The position numbers and the translations under genes were made by a program. A stretch of 64,000 nucleotides of DNA from Hofstenia miamia. Lineage: Eukaryota; Xenacoelomorpha; Acoela. The notes beneath the pieces are model-generated. The model did no database searches. It was not told the origin of the DNA and saw nothing but the letters and a program-made list of their open reading frames with translations. Shown in pieces: positions 10,101 through 20,781 of the stretch (position 1 is the first letter of the stretch; each line of letters opens with the position of its first letter). The stretch covers positions 417,743-481,742 of the forward strand of contig SCFE01000046.1 in NCBI GenBank assembly GCA_004352715.1, written 5' to 3'.

Positions 10101-10352
10101 AGTACGCTCTTTAACAAAGGTCATTTTTGTCCTGCGTGTCTAAAGGTCTATTCTCAGTCGGAAGTGGACTCAATGGTGCAGTGCAGTACGTGTGAGAGAC
10201 TAATACATTCAGACTGTGACGCCCAGACCCCTCCACGCGAACCCAACAATCCCCGGGCCTCGCTGAGACGTACTCAATACCAATGCGTTCTCTGTCGAGG
10301 GGAGTTAGAGGAGAGAATGGACGCCTTCCACATCCGCAACAAACATTCTTAG
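7117..10352 (+). CDS. PHF10: PHD finger protein 10 (BAF45a-type PBAF subunit) with an extra C-terminal PHD finger
   Basis: Six exons with phase-consistent GT..AG introns: 7117-7470, 7542-7882, 7925-8205, 8348-8580, 9378-9659 and 10083-10352, giving 586 aa. PHF10 is a subunit of the PBAF (SWI/SNF) chromatin remodeller. The acidic, Ser-rich N-terminus precedes a SAY domain spanning exons 1-3 (YRWP, EYIGVTSFRRKYPD, DLQTYIIQ, YPLALIPGQ, LNYLPLG). PHD1 begins CGICNKD in exon 4 and ends CMECKTC in exon 5. PHD2 is CMVCTETSDEENMLFCDNCD to CRQC. Exon 6 then adds a third zinc module (CLPCSTLFNKGHFCPAC, MVQCSTC, HSDCD, YQCVLC) resembling the PHD2-PHD3 region of KMT2 proteins; the human protein, as I recall it, ends after PHD2. 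Introns 1 and 2 are very short (71 and 42 bp). The ATG at 7117 follows an in-frame TGA at 7111. The exon 5 donor (GTTCGG) is weak, so that junction is the least certain. Confidence 0.88.
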
Positions 10353-11171
10353 CCAATAGTTAAATTTATATTTGATAAATCATCCCAAGCCTGTTAAGAC
10401 TGTCAAAATAAAAGTCGATTTTAAATACCTTAATTTTAAGATACGAATTTTTTTCTTTTTTATTCCTATCCAAATATGTATAGTCAAAATTTAGTTTCAT
10501 TGTTTAAAAAACGGCTTTTGTTTCTTGTAAGTTCATTTAAAATGGCTACATTTATTGTATATGTTGTTACATTTCGATTTTGAATAATGTAAGAATTTTG
10601 TTATACAGTGTTTTGAATATCGTTTGCTTATTTGCTTTGTTTTTATTGTACATCGTGACAATTTTTTTTTACTTCGTAATATAATCAAAATTCGAGTTTA
10701 ATTAGGAGGAAATATTTTCCTTAAACTTAGTTCGTATTAACTCATATTGATCTTTTTTTATATAGGAACAATTGATTTCAATCACATTATGTATATTGTT
10801 ATATTTGAATTTTGCTGTAATGGGTTTTTCTTGTTATAATATTGCACAAAAGCCTAAAATGAAAACCTAGTATTTCACACAAATATAAAATGCCGTATAT
10901 ATCTCTTTGTTTTACTTAAAAATATTTATTTCAAACTTATAGCTATGAATTCTTTACTTCAAAAGTGCGCTATTCTTGTTTCGATTCTTTTTAGTTTAGT
11001 ATAATTTTCATTTTTTGAAATTCCGAGCTTAAATGAATGTCAAATTTATCAAGTTTCCAGTTTGTGTATTTAAATATATTTTTGTATATTGTATCTGAAC
11101 TTTTTGCTGTTTTAACGTAAATAATATAGTTTTAGATTTATGTTTTAACTAATATAACAACCTGATTGGAC
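10353..11171 (+). other. PHF10 3' flank and CDK9 upstream region
   Basis: About 820 bp of AT-rich sequence without a gene. A consensus poly(A) signal AATAAA lies at 10407-10412, 55 nt after the PHF10 stop. T-rich tracts with TTTTAG at 11131-11135 could be a 3' splice site 36 nt upstream of the CDK9 start. Confidence 0.5.
10407..10412 (+). terminator. PHF10 poly(A) signal
   Basis: The first AATAAA downstream of the PHF10 stop codon, on the coding strand. Confidence 0.5.
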
Positions 11172-14100
11172 ATGACGTCGACGGATAATGCATCCAATCA
11201 GAGTAACGCTCCATCTGCTTCATCACAATTACCACCACACGTCACGTCAGCTGCTCATAACGATAATAACCCCAAGAGTGTCAGAAACTACTCTTCAAGG
11301 CAAACCAATATTTATTATTTATCAAATTTAATTATCATTTCGGTAAATTAAATCAACTAAATTTCAGAACCCTGTCTAATTCATTTCTTTATGATTTGTT
11401 CAGAATTGTTAATCATCAATCCAGAAATTATCAAGGGCGTATCCAGGATTTTTTATTGAGGGTGGAGGGGTTCCATGAATTTTCTTTAAAGTATGACTCT
11501 TATATTTATGAAATAAATTTGATATGATAGCCATGTCCAAGAAAACATTTAATCTTTGCTTATTACATTCGGAAATAGTTGGACATTTTTAATTCATTTT
11601 AGTATTATAGTGAGAATAATGTTGTGGGGAACATACTTTAGAATATTAATTTAGTGTTTGTTTTGATTTCATTTTCTCGCGGTTTCATAGCAACTTTTAT
11701 TACATAAGTCAACATTTGGATTAGGCACGCGAATACCTTTGAAGTTTTTTCCTCTTTAAATAGGCAAGTGGAAAAGGATTTCAAATTGGAGTAAAATTTT
11801 TGATTATATTGAAATTAAAAAAAAAATCTTAAATTTACTTGGCTAATTTTTCTAAACTATTCATTTTTTAGAGTTGAATAGGGTTACTAAAAAAATATCG
11901 AATGAAATATTTTACGCATTAACTAATATTGATTTGCTACAGCACTGCGGCATCTTTCGCAGAAAAGACGAAATCATATCGATATCCTCATTGTCGCGAT
12001 GTAAACCGTCACTATGCAAAAGTTACCAAGATCGGTCAGGGCACTTTTGGCGAAGTTCACAAAGCCCAAAGTTTGGAAAATCCTGAGAAGTTTGTAGCAC
12101 TCAAGAAGATTCTAATGGAGGCCGAAAGTGAAGGCTTTCCTATCACAGCCCTCAGGGAGATCAAAATCTTAAAACTTCTCAAACATGAAAACATTGTGGA
12201 GTTAATTGAAGTTTGCAGATCGAGTGGATCACCTTATAGTAAATTTAGTTCTACTATTTATTTAGTTTTCGAATTCTGTGACCATGATCTGGCAGGCCTT
12301 CTCAGTAATACAGCAGTTCAGTAAGTAGATTTTGTATTTCATTTTAGCTGATTAAATTTGCTTGTACAAAACTGCATTTAATATAAGTGAAACTAAAAAA
12401 CGGTAATATGCATTTTGAATTTATGAGAACTTCACTATCTTCAATAAAGTATTATGTATAGTCGATCTTCCTAGATGTTTTAAGGTCTATTAAGGGATAA
12501 TTTTTAGCATAAAGTAATAATTGACTCTTCATATTATCAAAGTGGTATGGATTCCTTAATTTTAAGCCTTACTAATCGTTTACATTAAACTATTTTCGAT
12601 TTTTTTAACTTCTCTCATATGTATAAGATATAGTCTTTTGATGTGTCATGTATCAGTGGTGCTCACTACAGAAATGAATGGCATAAATAAATAAATCTGT
12701 TTTGTAGTTACTGGCTAAATTTTATACAGGTAAACAGACAATCAGTGGCGTTAGTTAATATTTCATATAGAATGAATTCGATATCAAAATGCTATTTCTA
12801 GATTCTCATTGGGTGAAACCAAGAAAGTAATGTTACAATTGTTTAATGGTATTTATTATATTCATTCCAATAAAATTCTTCATCGTGATATCAAAGCTTC
12901 TAATGTATTTGTGACCAAAGCCGGTATCTTGAAACTCGGGGATTTTGGATTAGCCCGTGCCTTCAGTCATGCCAAACCCAATGAGCCGAATCGCTACACT
13001 AATCGTGTTGTCACAATGTGGTACCGTCCTCCTGAACTCCTTCTCGGTAAGATCTTTGTTTTTAATAAGACATTACTATGTTTTGCTTTGTTGTGGATAC
13101 AGAATGAACGAAGTAGTCATTTCTAACAATTGGAACATTGTCAAAACTAATTTCATTTAATATTTTGCGTCTGGACGTATTTATTGAGCCAAGTGTAATG
13201 TTTAATCGTCTTTGAAACAATGGGATTTTTCAAAAAAACTTGTACATTTCGCATCATAAATGAATGTCTACCTTGTAATATTCAAATTCACTTAAAAAAT
13301 ATTTTAACTTCTTAGCCAACTTTGCTCTTAATCTATCACCTAGCACCATTATGTATTTTGTATCCAGCACCCTTATCTGAGTCTTCCTATAATTGGATAT
13401 GGGACAAGTTGGTATAATATATTATATTATTTTATGCAAATTGCTTGTATATATATATATATATATATATAATGTTGCAATCTGATGCTACCTTTGTACA
13501 ATTTGAAAGTCTTTGTCAATCGAACCTATGGTTCCTTTTAATTCTATTTTTAATTGGAGGAATATTTTTAGGTGAGCGAAACTATACTCCAGCTATCGAC
13601 ATGTGGGGTGCAGGGGCAGTGATGTGCGAGATGTGGACACGCTCGCCAATAATGCAAGGAAAAAATGAGATTAATCAATTAACGCTCATCTCACAGCTTT
13701 GTGGCTCTATCACTACTGAAGTGTGGCCCAATGTTGATAAACTTGAGCTGTACAACAAGTTCGAACTTCCCAAGAACAACAGTCGTTTAGTAAAAGATCG
13801 ACTGAAACTCTATGTAAAAGTAAGTAGTTTTTCTAAGTAAAGCTAATCTAGCAATTCAGTTTTTATAGTATTTGGTTACCATGCATAAATGTACTTTAAA
13901 TATCAACAAAATTTAGGTTTGACCTTAAACTGCAAATACCAGGGGCGGATCCTGCAATTTTCGCTAGGAGGTGCGGGCACCCTGATTTTTTTAAATAGAT
14001 ATACTATCCATATTCAAAGGAGAAACCATTTTTCCAAACAATTTCTCCAAGCCTATTATGAAATTTGAAAATCGTGATGTCTGTACACATCCAATGTAGT

Positions 14101-17100
14101 GTTGAAAGTTTGTTATAAATAGTGTATTACAGTGCCTGAAATACTTAGAAAGGTTCACAATTTTTCACTGCAAATTTTAATTTTTTTTCAAATATGTTTT
14201 AAATTTTCTCCATACTAATCTTCAGGTAATGAGAAGGTCGATAGGCGATAGGAACAACAACCAAGAAATATTTAAAATTCCAGAATATAGAACGACCTAG
14301 CAAGTGTAAAATAACGATTTTAGGCTGCATTGTATCTTTCAACATCAAATATTAAACTTATATTTTAGCATCATTTAAGATGGAAACCGGAATGTAAATA
14401 AACAAATAAATATATTTTAAAGAAATAAATAAATTCATGCCTGTGACCACAGTGGTCAAAGTGACATACAAACAAATAAACAAACAATAATCACATAGCA
14501 AGCAATGAAGTTTGAATATATGCCCTGTTTAGGCTTGTTACTTAAAAAGGGAGAAGTCCTTTGCTAACTGGGAAAGAATGAAAGAATTGTTTAGTCTCAC
14601 AGTATTCCTATGCAGTTGTTAATTCTCAATGGGAACGCAACATATATTTTAGTTGATGCGGATGTGGTAATAGATAGTGCAGTAGATTATTAATGTTTTG
14701 CATGCGTCGCCAAAGATCATTGCCTATATTGTCATGGCGGTGTTCTAAAGTATCAGTGCAAAGTACCTGACATGCCTCTTCATATTTCATATTGGGCAAT
14801 ATAATTCGAAATACGTGTTTTTCTATTCGTTCTATCTATAGTGATTGTGTATGCCAGAGCACAATATTCCAAAATTGATCGAATAATAGATGAATAAATC
14901 ATGAATGCATCCTCAACTTCTATTCCATTGCCTATTGCTAATATTATGAAATGTATTCGTTTTGCTGCCTTGCTAATAAAATGGTTTGTATTTTCATACC
15001 ACTTCAGATTTGATTGGAAAATAATACCTAATAGCTTCACACTATTACTTCAATTTCATCATAGTGTAGTTCATTTGGATTTTCAAATTTTTAAGGAATG
15101 AAGTGGTCAATTCTTAACATTTGCTAGTGTGAACGGATATCAAATGAGATTGACTCGACTTGGTAACTTCTTTCAGAATCTCATGTGCTTTGCTTTCTTC
15201 GTTTTTACTGACAATTTCCCAGGCCGTGTTATCATCCACATATTTAAGTCTATTCGGGTTTTTCGATAGTAGGCTATTAATCAGAAGTAAAAACATTTGT
15301 GGAGGTAAATGGCGTTGCACATGATAACTTTAGAAACATATTAGTTAAATATGTGAGTGGGAAAACTAACTCAGATGTGTGATCTTCTAGAATCCAATGG
15401 GAAGAGTCACTCCATTAATGTCTGGTCCAACTTCTTTGTTATAGGATAGTGAGTTGAGGTATTTGTAGATTTAGTACTCACTGACGTGTAGTGGATTGTC
15501 ATGAGCATTATTAGGTAATCTGTTGTAGTTTGTTATTGGGTCGTAATCTTTTGTTACATTTCCAAGTTCTTCGTTAAAAAGATTTGCCAAATCAATTTGA
15601 GAATACTGTAATAGATTTGTGGCTAATGGTAACATTGTAATGTAAATTGCTATGTGTAGCAAAGCCATATAATATACGTTTATCTAAAAATTTCATGTTA
15701 TTATTAAATACACTTTTCCATTAGCCTCCTTTGCGAATACGGACTAATTCTATGATATGATCACACTAAAATGAAGCGAAATTATTGTAAATGGGTATCA
15801 GACTGACTCAAAAGATGGAAGGGAAAAGATGAGGAAGACCTTTCTGAGCATGTCCTTCGGTATAACGATTAGATGCTTTAATAAATATTTCGTAAAACTG
15901 AAAAATCATCAGATTTCGGTACGTTCCAATTTATTGCATCCCAGCATATATACCGATTTCATTCACTTGTAGATGATTGCTTGTTGCTATTGGGATGAAT
16001 AGAGGAAAGAATATCTTGAATTAGACCATAAGTAAATATATCATAAGAGCAAACTTCTTAGTAGTGACTGAATGGCCACGGTGGGGTGGTGCACAAACGA
16101 ATAATGAATTTTTCAGCAATAATAAGATAAAATTATTGTTAGATCATATCCGTTCAATTTCACGGCCAATTCTAACATGTCATCATGATATTTGTTTTTA
16201 AACAGTTCGTTTATTTTCCTTTCAGAGATTATCCTTATATGTAAAATGTAACCATTAACTCTAATATTTTAAACATAACATAAAAGATGAATTGTCAATT
16301 TCTAAGAATCATTATTGTTATTTTTCATTTTGCTCATCAGTTTTGTCCGAGCATCTTTTCAAAANNNNNNNNNNNNNNNNNNNNNNNNNNNNNNNNNNNN
16401 NNNNNNNNNNNNNNNNNNNNNNNNNNNNNNNNNNNNNNNNNNNNNNNNNNNNNNNNNNNNNNNNNNNNNNNNNNNNNNNNNNNNNNNNNNNNNNNNNNNN
16501 NNNNNNNNNNNNNNNNNNNNNNNNNNNNNNNNNNNNNNNNNNNNNNNNNNNNNNNNNNNNNNNNNNNNNNNNNNNNNNNNNNNNNNNNNNNNNNNNNNNN
16601 NNNNNNNNNNNNNNNNNNNNNNNNNNNNNNNNNNNNNNNNNNNNNNNNNNNNNNNNNNNNNNNNNNNNNNNNNNNNNNNNNNNNNNNNNNNNNNNNNNNN
16701 NNNNNNNNNNNNNNNNNNNNNNNNNNNNNNNNNNNNNNNNNNNNNNNNNNNNNNNNNNNNNNNNNNNNNNNNNNNNNNNNNNNNNNNNNNNNNNNNNNNN
16801 NNNNNNNNNNNNNNNNNNNNNNNNNNNNNNNNNNNNNNNNNNNNNNNNNNNNNNNNNNNNNNNNNNNNNNNNNNNNNNNNNNNNNNNNNNNNNNNNNNNN
16901 NNNNNNNNNNNNNNNNNNNNNNNNNNNNNNNNNNNNNNNNNNNNNNNNNNNNNNNNNNNNNNNNNNNNNNNNNNNNNNNNNNNNNNNNNNNNNNNNNNNN
17001 NNNNNNNNNNNNNNNNNNNNNNNNNNNNNNNNNNNNNNNNNNNNNNNNNNNNNNNNNNNNNNNNNNNNNNNNNNNNNNNNNNNNNNNNNNNNNNNNNNNN

Positions 17101-20100
17101 NNNNNNNNNNNNNNNNNNNNNNNNNNNNNNNNNNNNNNNNNNNNNNNNNNNNNNNNNNNNNNNNNNNNNNNNNNNNNNNNNNNNNNNNNNNNNNNNNNNN
17201 NNNNNNNNNNNNNNNNNNNNNNNNNNNNNNNNNNNNNNNNNNNNNNNNNNNNNNNNNNNNNNNNNNNNNNNNNNNNNNNNNNNNNNNNNNNNNNNNNNNN
17301 NNNNNNNNNNNNNNNNNNNNNNNNNNNNNNNNNNNNNNNNNNNNNNNNNNNNNNNNNNNNNNNNCGGCGACTGCACGTACTGATGTCATGCCATGTTCAT
17401 TGCTCGTGCTTGCAACGGCTGTTGCAACTTCATCCGCACGCATCTCTGCCTGTGATGGTCTACCACACCTTTGCAGATCAAATAGGGTGTAATTGTTTTC
17501 AAACTTTTTTTTACTAGTTTCAGCACTGCACTGCGATTACATGGATCATGGATCAGGTTATTCATTCGTTTATACGTACGTATAGCTGCAGTCGCACTGT
17601 TGTTATTGGCATAGTAGTACTTCACTAAATCTCTGCGCATATTCATTTCCATTGCGATAATGAAATAGTGACTAACACAAAACAAACAACAGTTATATAT
17701 GCATGAAATAACAAATTAATTTCATTCGTTGAATGAATAAGTGATTGAAAAATTATACATGCAAATGTTTCCTTACTTATGGGACAATCTGTATATTTAC
17801 AAAAATAATACACTTTAAAAAAATTAAAACAAATAGGCGCTACTATAAATGCAGTCTTCTAAGCCTACTAGAAAACTCCAGTGATATGTCCTTTATGAGC
17901 AGTAAAATATCTGATAATACTTTCCTGACAAGAATTGATCCAAGATGCTTTTGTAAGTGATAACAAAATGTCATAATTTAACATTTTATTTTCTTATTAA
18001 TCTACAGGGTGGCCGAAAAGTCACTGTAAACTGAAAATTTTCTGTTTAAAGTATTTTTACATTTAACTAGCCTTTATTGTCTGTAATTGTACAAGAACAT
18101 ATATACATACATACACAAATGTACAAATATATATATTTACACTATGTACAAATTTACAAACAGGNTCATCCGCACGCATCTCTGCCTGTGATGGTCTACC
18201 ACACCTTTGCAGATCAAATAGGGTGTAATTGTTTTCAAACTTTTTTTTACTAGTTTCAGCACTGCACTGCGATTACATGGATCATGGATCAGGTTATTCA
18301 TTCGTTTATACGTACGTATAGCTGCAGTCGCAATGTTGTTATTGGCATATCGTTGAATGAATAAGTGATTGAAAAATTATACATGCAAATGTTTCCTTAC
18401 TTATGGGACAATCTGTATATTTACAAAAATAATACACTTTAAAAAAATTAAAACAAATAGGCGCTACTATAAATGCAGTCTTCTAAGCCTACTAGAAAAC
18501 TCCAGTGATATGTCCTTTATGAGCAGTAAAATATCTGATAATACTTTCCTGACAAGAATTGATCCAAGATGCTTTTGTAAGTGATAACAAAATGTCATAA
18601 TTTAACATTTTATTTTCTTATTAATCTACAGGGTGGCCGAAAAGTCACTGTAAACTGAAAATTTTCTGTTTAAAGTATTTTTACATTTAACTAGCCTTTA
18701 TTGTCTGTAATTGTACAAGAACATATATACATACATACACAAATGTACAAATATATATATTTACACTATGTACAAATTTACAAACAGGCTACAAACGAAA
18801 TAAAAACGCTTAAAAAATAACAAAATATACAATTTAAAAATATGTATTTTTCCACCATACATTTAGTTTAAAAAATGGATAAAAGCAGAACTCTGAGTTT
18901 AAAATATTAACTTGACTGAAAGAAGCTGGTGTTGACGGTTGAATAGCAAATGTTAAAGTGATAGTTCTTCATCACCTGAGATAAACGGATTCCAAAGCAC
19001 GTGTTCATTTCTGCAAATGGTTTCAAGAGATCGTCTCAAAAAACGATGTTCTGCTGAATCACTTGACTTGGGATTTTTTCATAGGGATGTTTTGAAGGAG
19101 AATGTATTCTCTAGGAATCCTCACACCGTTATGGAGCTTAAAATGGTAATTACTTTCGAGATTTAGAAATGATCTCGAACATGCAAAAACGCTTGAAAGA
19201 CTGTTTAAAAATCGAAGGGGATATTTCCAGCGTTGTTTGAAGTATTTTTTAAGTAAATTTCTATGAAGTGATTTTTCGGGCACTCTGTATAAACAACGAA
19301 TTTCATCTCCAAAAATTGTAGATAATATTTCTCAGGTTATTATATAAACCTAATTTCTTTCTATACGAACTGTAAGAAATGACTGAGCCAACTTTTATCA
19401 TTCACCGAAAATGCCCCTGGTTCCCTTTAAAGACCTTCCTCTTTTGATTCTCATAGAAACAGAGAATCCAACTTCATCGACAAAGACGAAATTTGCTATC
19501 ATCGATTGTCAAAAGTTGCTCATTAAACAATGTAGCATATCTAAGATGTTTCTCGGTTGTTTCGTCGATTATTCGTCTAACTGGAACTACTACGCAAGTT
19601 GTCAACGCGTAGTGGAAATTATCTAAACACCTGTTAATAGTGCTGTAACTAACACTAACAAGAACTCTCGGACATTTGCTTTTCACTGCTTCAATGTAAG
19701 AATTGCATATTCATTTACCCAAGAACGAACTGTTTGTTTTCGTACCTCGGTTATATTTATCCTAAAATCCACATATCGACAACGAGAGGTTGTTATACCT
19801 TTTGTTCTAAATTTCAAAATACTGTAGACACCGTAGTTCTGGGGAAATTCATCATTCGCGAAATAGTTGTAACATCACATCAACTTTGAACATGACTAAT
19901 AACACTGTGTGACATAAAATTTAGTTGACTGATTTTTTTCACTGATTTCAATCAATTTTGGGACGAGAATTATGAATTTGAATACCATTTTACACATAAA
20001 ACCATACTTTTTGAGTAATTTGTATTCTAAGTTTTGGAAAATCTGCATATTATATGCAGCATAATTGCAAAATGACGACTATTTCCCTTCTAGTGTTAAA

Positions 20101-20781
20101 AGCAGCGCTATATCTATAGCTGTAGCGTAGACAGAATAAAAAATCAGGAGGGGCAGAATCATTTCCTGGAGGGGCAACAAACTGATTCAATTAAAATTTT
20201 GAAAAAAAGTGCAGTACATTATTCAGTTTTCTAAATATTTAGTATATATTTATATAACACTGAAATGTATGTCATATTTTAGATAATTATGTGTTTCAGC
20301 TCAATTCAAATTCCAATAAGAAAAATTATTTCATCGATTCAAACTAATCAAGGACAGGCACATTGCTAGGATTATGCAAAAGTGGCCCGTAAAGTATATG
20401 GGATGTTGCAGACCTATTACTATTTATTCAAACTTTAAGGTTAAGGGTATATTGACATGTGGCAATGTTAAATTATACTTATATTTCGGTTCAGCTAAAT
20501 CTATTTTTGTTTAGAATAAAGAAGCTTTGGACCTGATTGATAAACTTTTAACTCTGGATCCTGCACGTAGGTTGGATGCTGATAATGCACTCAATCATGA
20601 CTTCTTTTGGACTGATCCCATGCCTATTGATCTCACAAACATGCTCTCCAGACTGAAAAACTCATATTTTGAATTCCTCGCTCCTCGACGTCCACCCAGA
20701 AATATGCCGGCTCACCGGCCTCCCCAAATACAGCAGCACCTCAAAGAATCCGCACCAACGAATTATGATAGAGTTTTTTAA
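11172..20781 (+). CDS. CDK9: cyclin-dependent kinase 9 (P-TEFb catalytic subunit)
   Basis: Five exons: 11172-11277 (tentative), 11963-12320, 12802-13046, 13572-13819 and 20515-20781, giving about 407 aa. CDK9 with cyclin T phosphorylates the RNA polymerase II tail, DSIF and NELF to release paused polymerase. Visible hallmarks are the glycine loop GQGTFG, ALKK with the ATP-binding lysine, the family signature PITALRE, HRDIKASN in the catalytic loop, DFGLARAF, and the T-loop NRYTNRVVTMWYRPPELLLG with the activating threonine. The C-terminal lobe has WGAGAVMCEMWTRSPIMQG, LCGSITTEVWPN and NHDFFWTDPMP, ending NYDRVF. All internal junction phases agree. Exon 1 encodes a Ser/Asn-rich extension with no family match; its donor (GTGTCA) is weak, but it joins the next acceptor in phase to give PKKKTK just before the kinase domain. 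Intron 4 is 6.7 kb and holds several mobile elements, a 1-kb gap and an assembly duplication. Confidence 0.9.
11432..11480. mobile_element. transposon-terminus-like sequence in CDK9 intron 1
   Basis: CAAGGGCGTATCCAGGATTT followed by a G-rich run (GAGGGTGGAGGGG) resembles the CAGGGGCGGATCCAGG-type ends common on hAT-like and other DNA-transposon fragments in invertebrates. A related end lies at 13940. I could not find the partner end. Confidence 0.3.
13448..13471. repeat. (TA)n microsatellite in CDK9 intron 3
   Basis: A pure TA run of about 12 units, 100 bp upstream of the exon 4 acceptor. Confidence 0.9.
13940..13985. mobile_element. transposon-terminus-like sequence in CDK9 intron 4
   Basis: CAGGGGCGGATCCTGCAATT followed by GGAGGTGCGGGCACCCTG has the look of a hAT-type terminal inverted repeat with a G-rich subterminal run. 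A more degraded relative (GTAGCGTAGACAG...GGAGGGGCAG) lies at 20121-20157 in the same intron. The element boundaries cannot be fixed by eye. Confidence 0.35.
14625..15690 (-). mobile_element. decayed LINE (CR1/L2-like) reverse transcriptase fragment
   Basis: Read on the minus strand from about 15690 to 14625, the pieces occur in the order expected of a non-LTR retrotransposon reverse transcriptase, with frameshifts and internal deletions. These are the linker before the RT (PLHVSEY, YKYLNSLS, NK, GPD), the YxDD box as KYVDDNT, the thumb segment KLLGIIFQSNLKW with SKAAKRIHF and SIIRSILEYCALAY, and the C-terminal block (KHVFRIILPNMKYEEA, DTLEHR, LHYLLPHP). The core between the linker and the YxDD box is missing. 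The CR1/L2 assignment rests on the KYVDD form and the C-terminal block and is tentative. Confidence 0.7.
16365..17364. other. assembly gap of exactly 1000 N
   Basis: The round length suggests a scaffold gap of unknown true size. A mariner-type transposase N-terminus on the minus strand runs into its right edge, so the gap probably hides the rest of a transposon. Confidence 0.9.
17365..17660 (-). mobile_element. N-terminal part of a mariner-type transposase, cut by the gap
   Basis: On the minus strand an N-terminal helix-turn-helix of the DUF4817 type is readable: MNMRRDLVKYYYANNNSATA, then AIRTYKRMN, NRSAVLKLVKKF, a one-base frame break, CGRPS, and RADEVATAV with MTSVRAVA just before the gap. 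DUF4817-type HTH domains occur in animal mariner-like transposases with a SPDLT..DFFLWG catalytic region. The catalytic domain would lie inside the gap. A second copy of the first two thirds lies at 18166-18350. Confidence 0.6.
17430..18788 (+). repeat. near-identical tandem duplication across a single-N join
   Basis: 17430-18164 and 18166-18788 are nearly identical (one visible substitution, a C/A change in TCGCA[C/A]TGTTG). The second copy lacks about 112 bp present in the first (after TTGGCAT, about 17610-17722). The single N at 18165 sits exactly between them. The arrangement looks like two allelic contig ends placed side by side rather than a biological tandem repeat. The identical short open frames at 17745-17960 and 18369-18584 are a product of it. 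Confidence 0.85.
18629..19287 (+). mobile_element. internally deleted Tc1/mariner-type element with terminal inverted repeats
   Basis: A 659-bp element flanked by TA on both sides. The left end is CAGGGTGGCCGAAAAGTCAC and the reverse complement of the right end is CAGAGTGCCCGAAAAATCAC. Inside, only the C-terminal part of a transposase survives on the plus strand (LDLGFFHRDVLKENVFSRNP, then HTVMELKMVITFEI and a stop), a decayed form of the SPDLT..DFFLWG..K block. The left end and about 160 bp of a second copy occur at 18005-18164 in the duplicated contig end. Confidence 0.7.
19390..19880 (-). mobile_element. relic of a Tc1/IS630-like transposase
   Basis: On the minus strand a helix-turn-helix-like piece (DFRINITEVRKQTVRSWVNE) is followed by a second segment (IIDETTEKHLRYA). 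After a frame break comes the DDE-type strand FVDEVGFSVSMRIKRGRS with KGTRG. The FVDE.GF....RGRS..G pattern is characteristic of IS630/Tc1-like DDE transposases. No terminal repeats are evident and stops break the frame. Confidence 0.55.

Noticed and set aside
16287-17517. Four long open frames spanning the 1000-N gap on both strands
   Set aside because: They are open only because N is translated as an unknown residue. The real parts outside the gap are short, apart from the minus-strand transposase N-terminus, which is listed separately.
17745-18584. Two identical 71-codon frames (17745-17960, 18369-18584) that look like a duplicated gene
   Set aside because: Identity comes from the unmerged contig duplication around the single N. 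There is no domain, splice context or coding signature.
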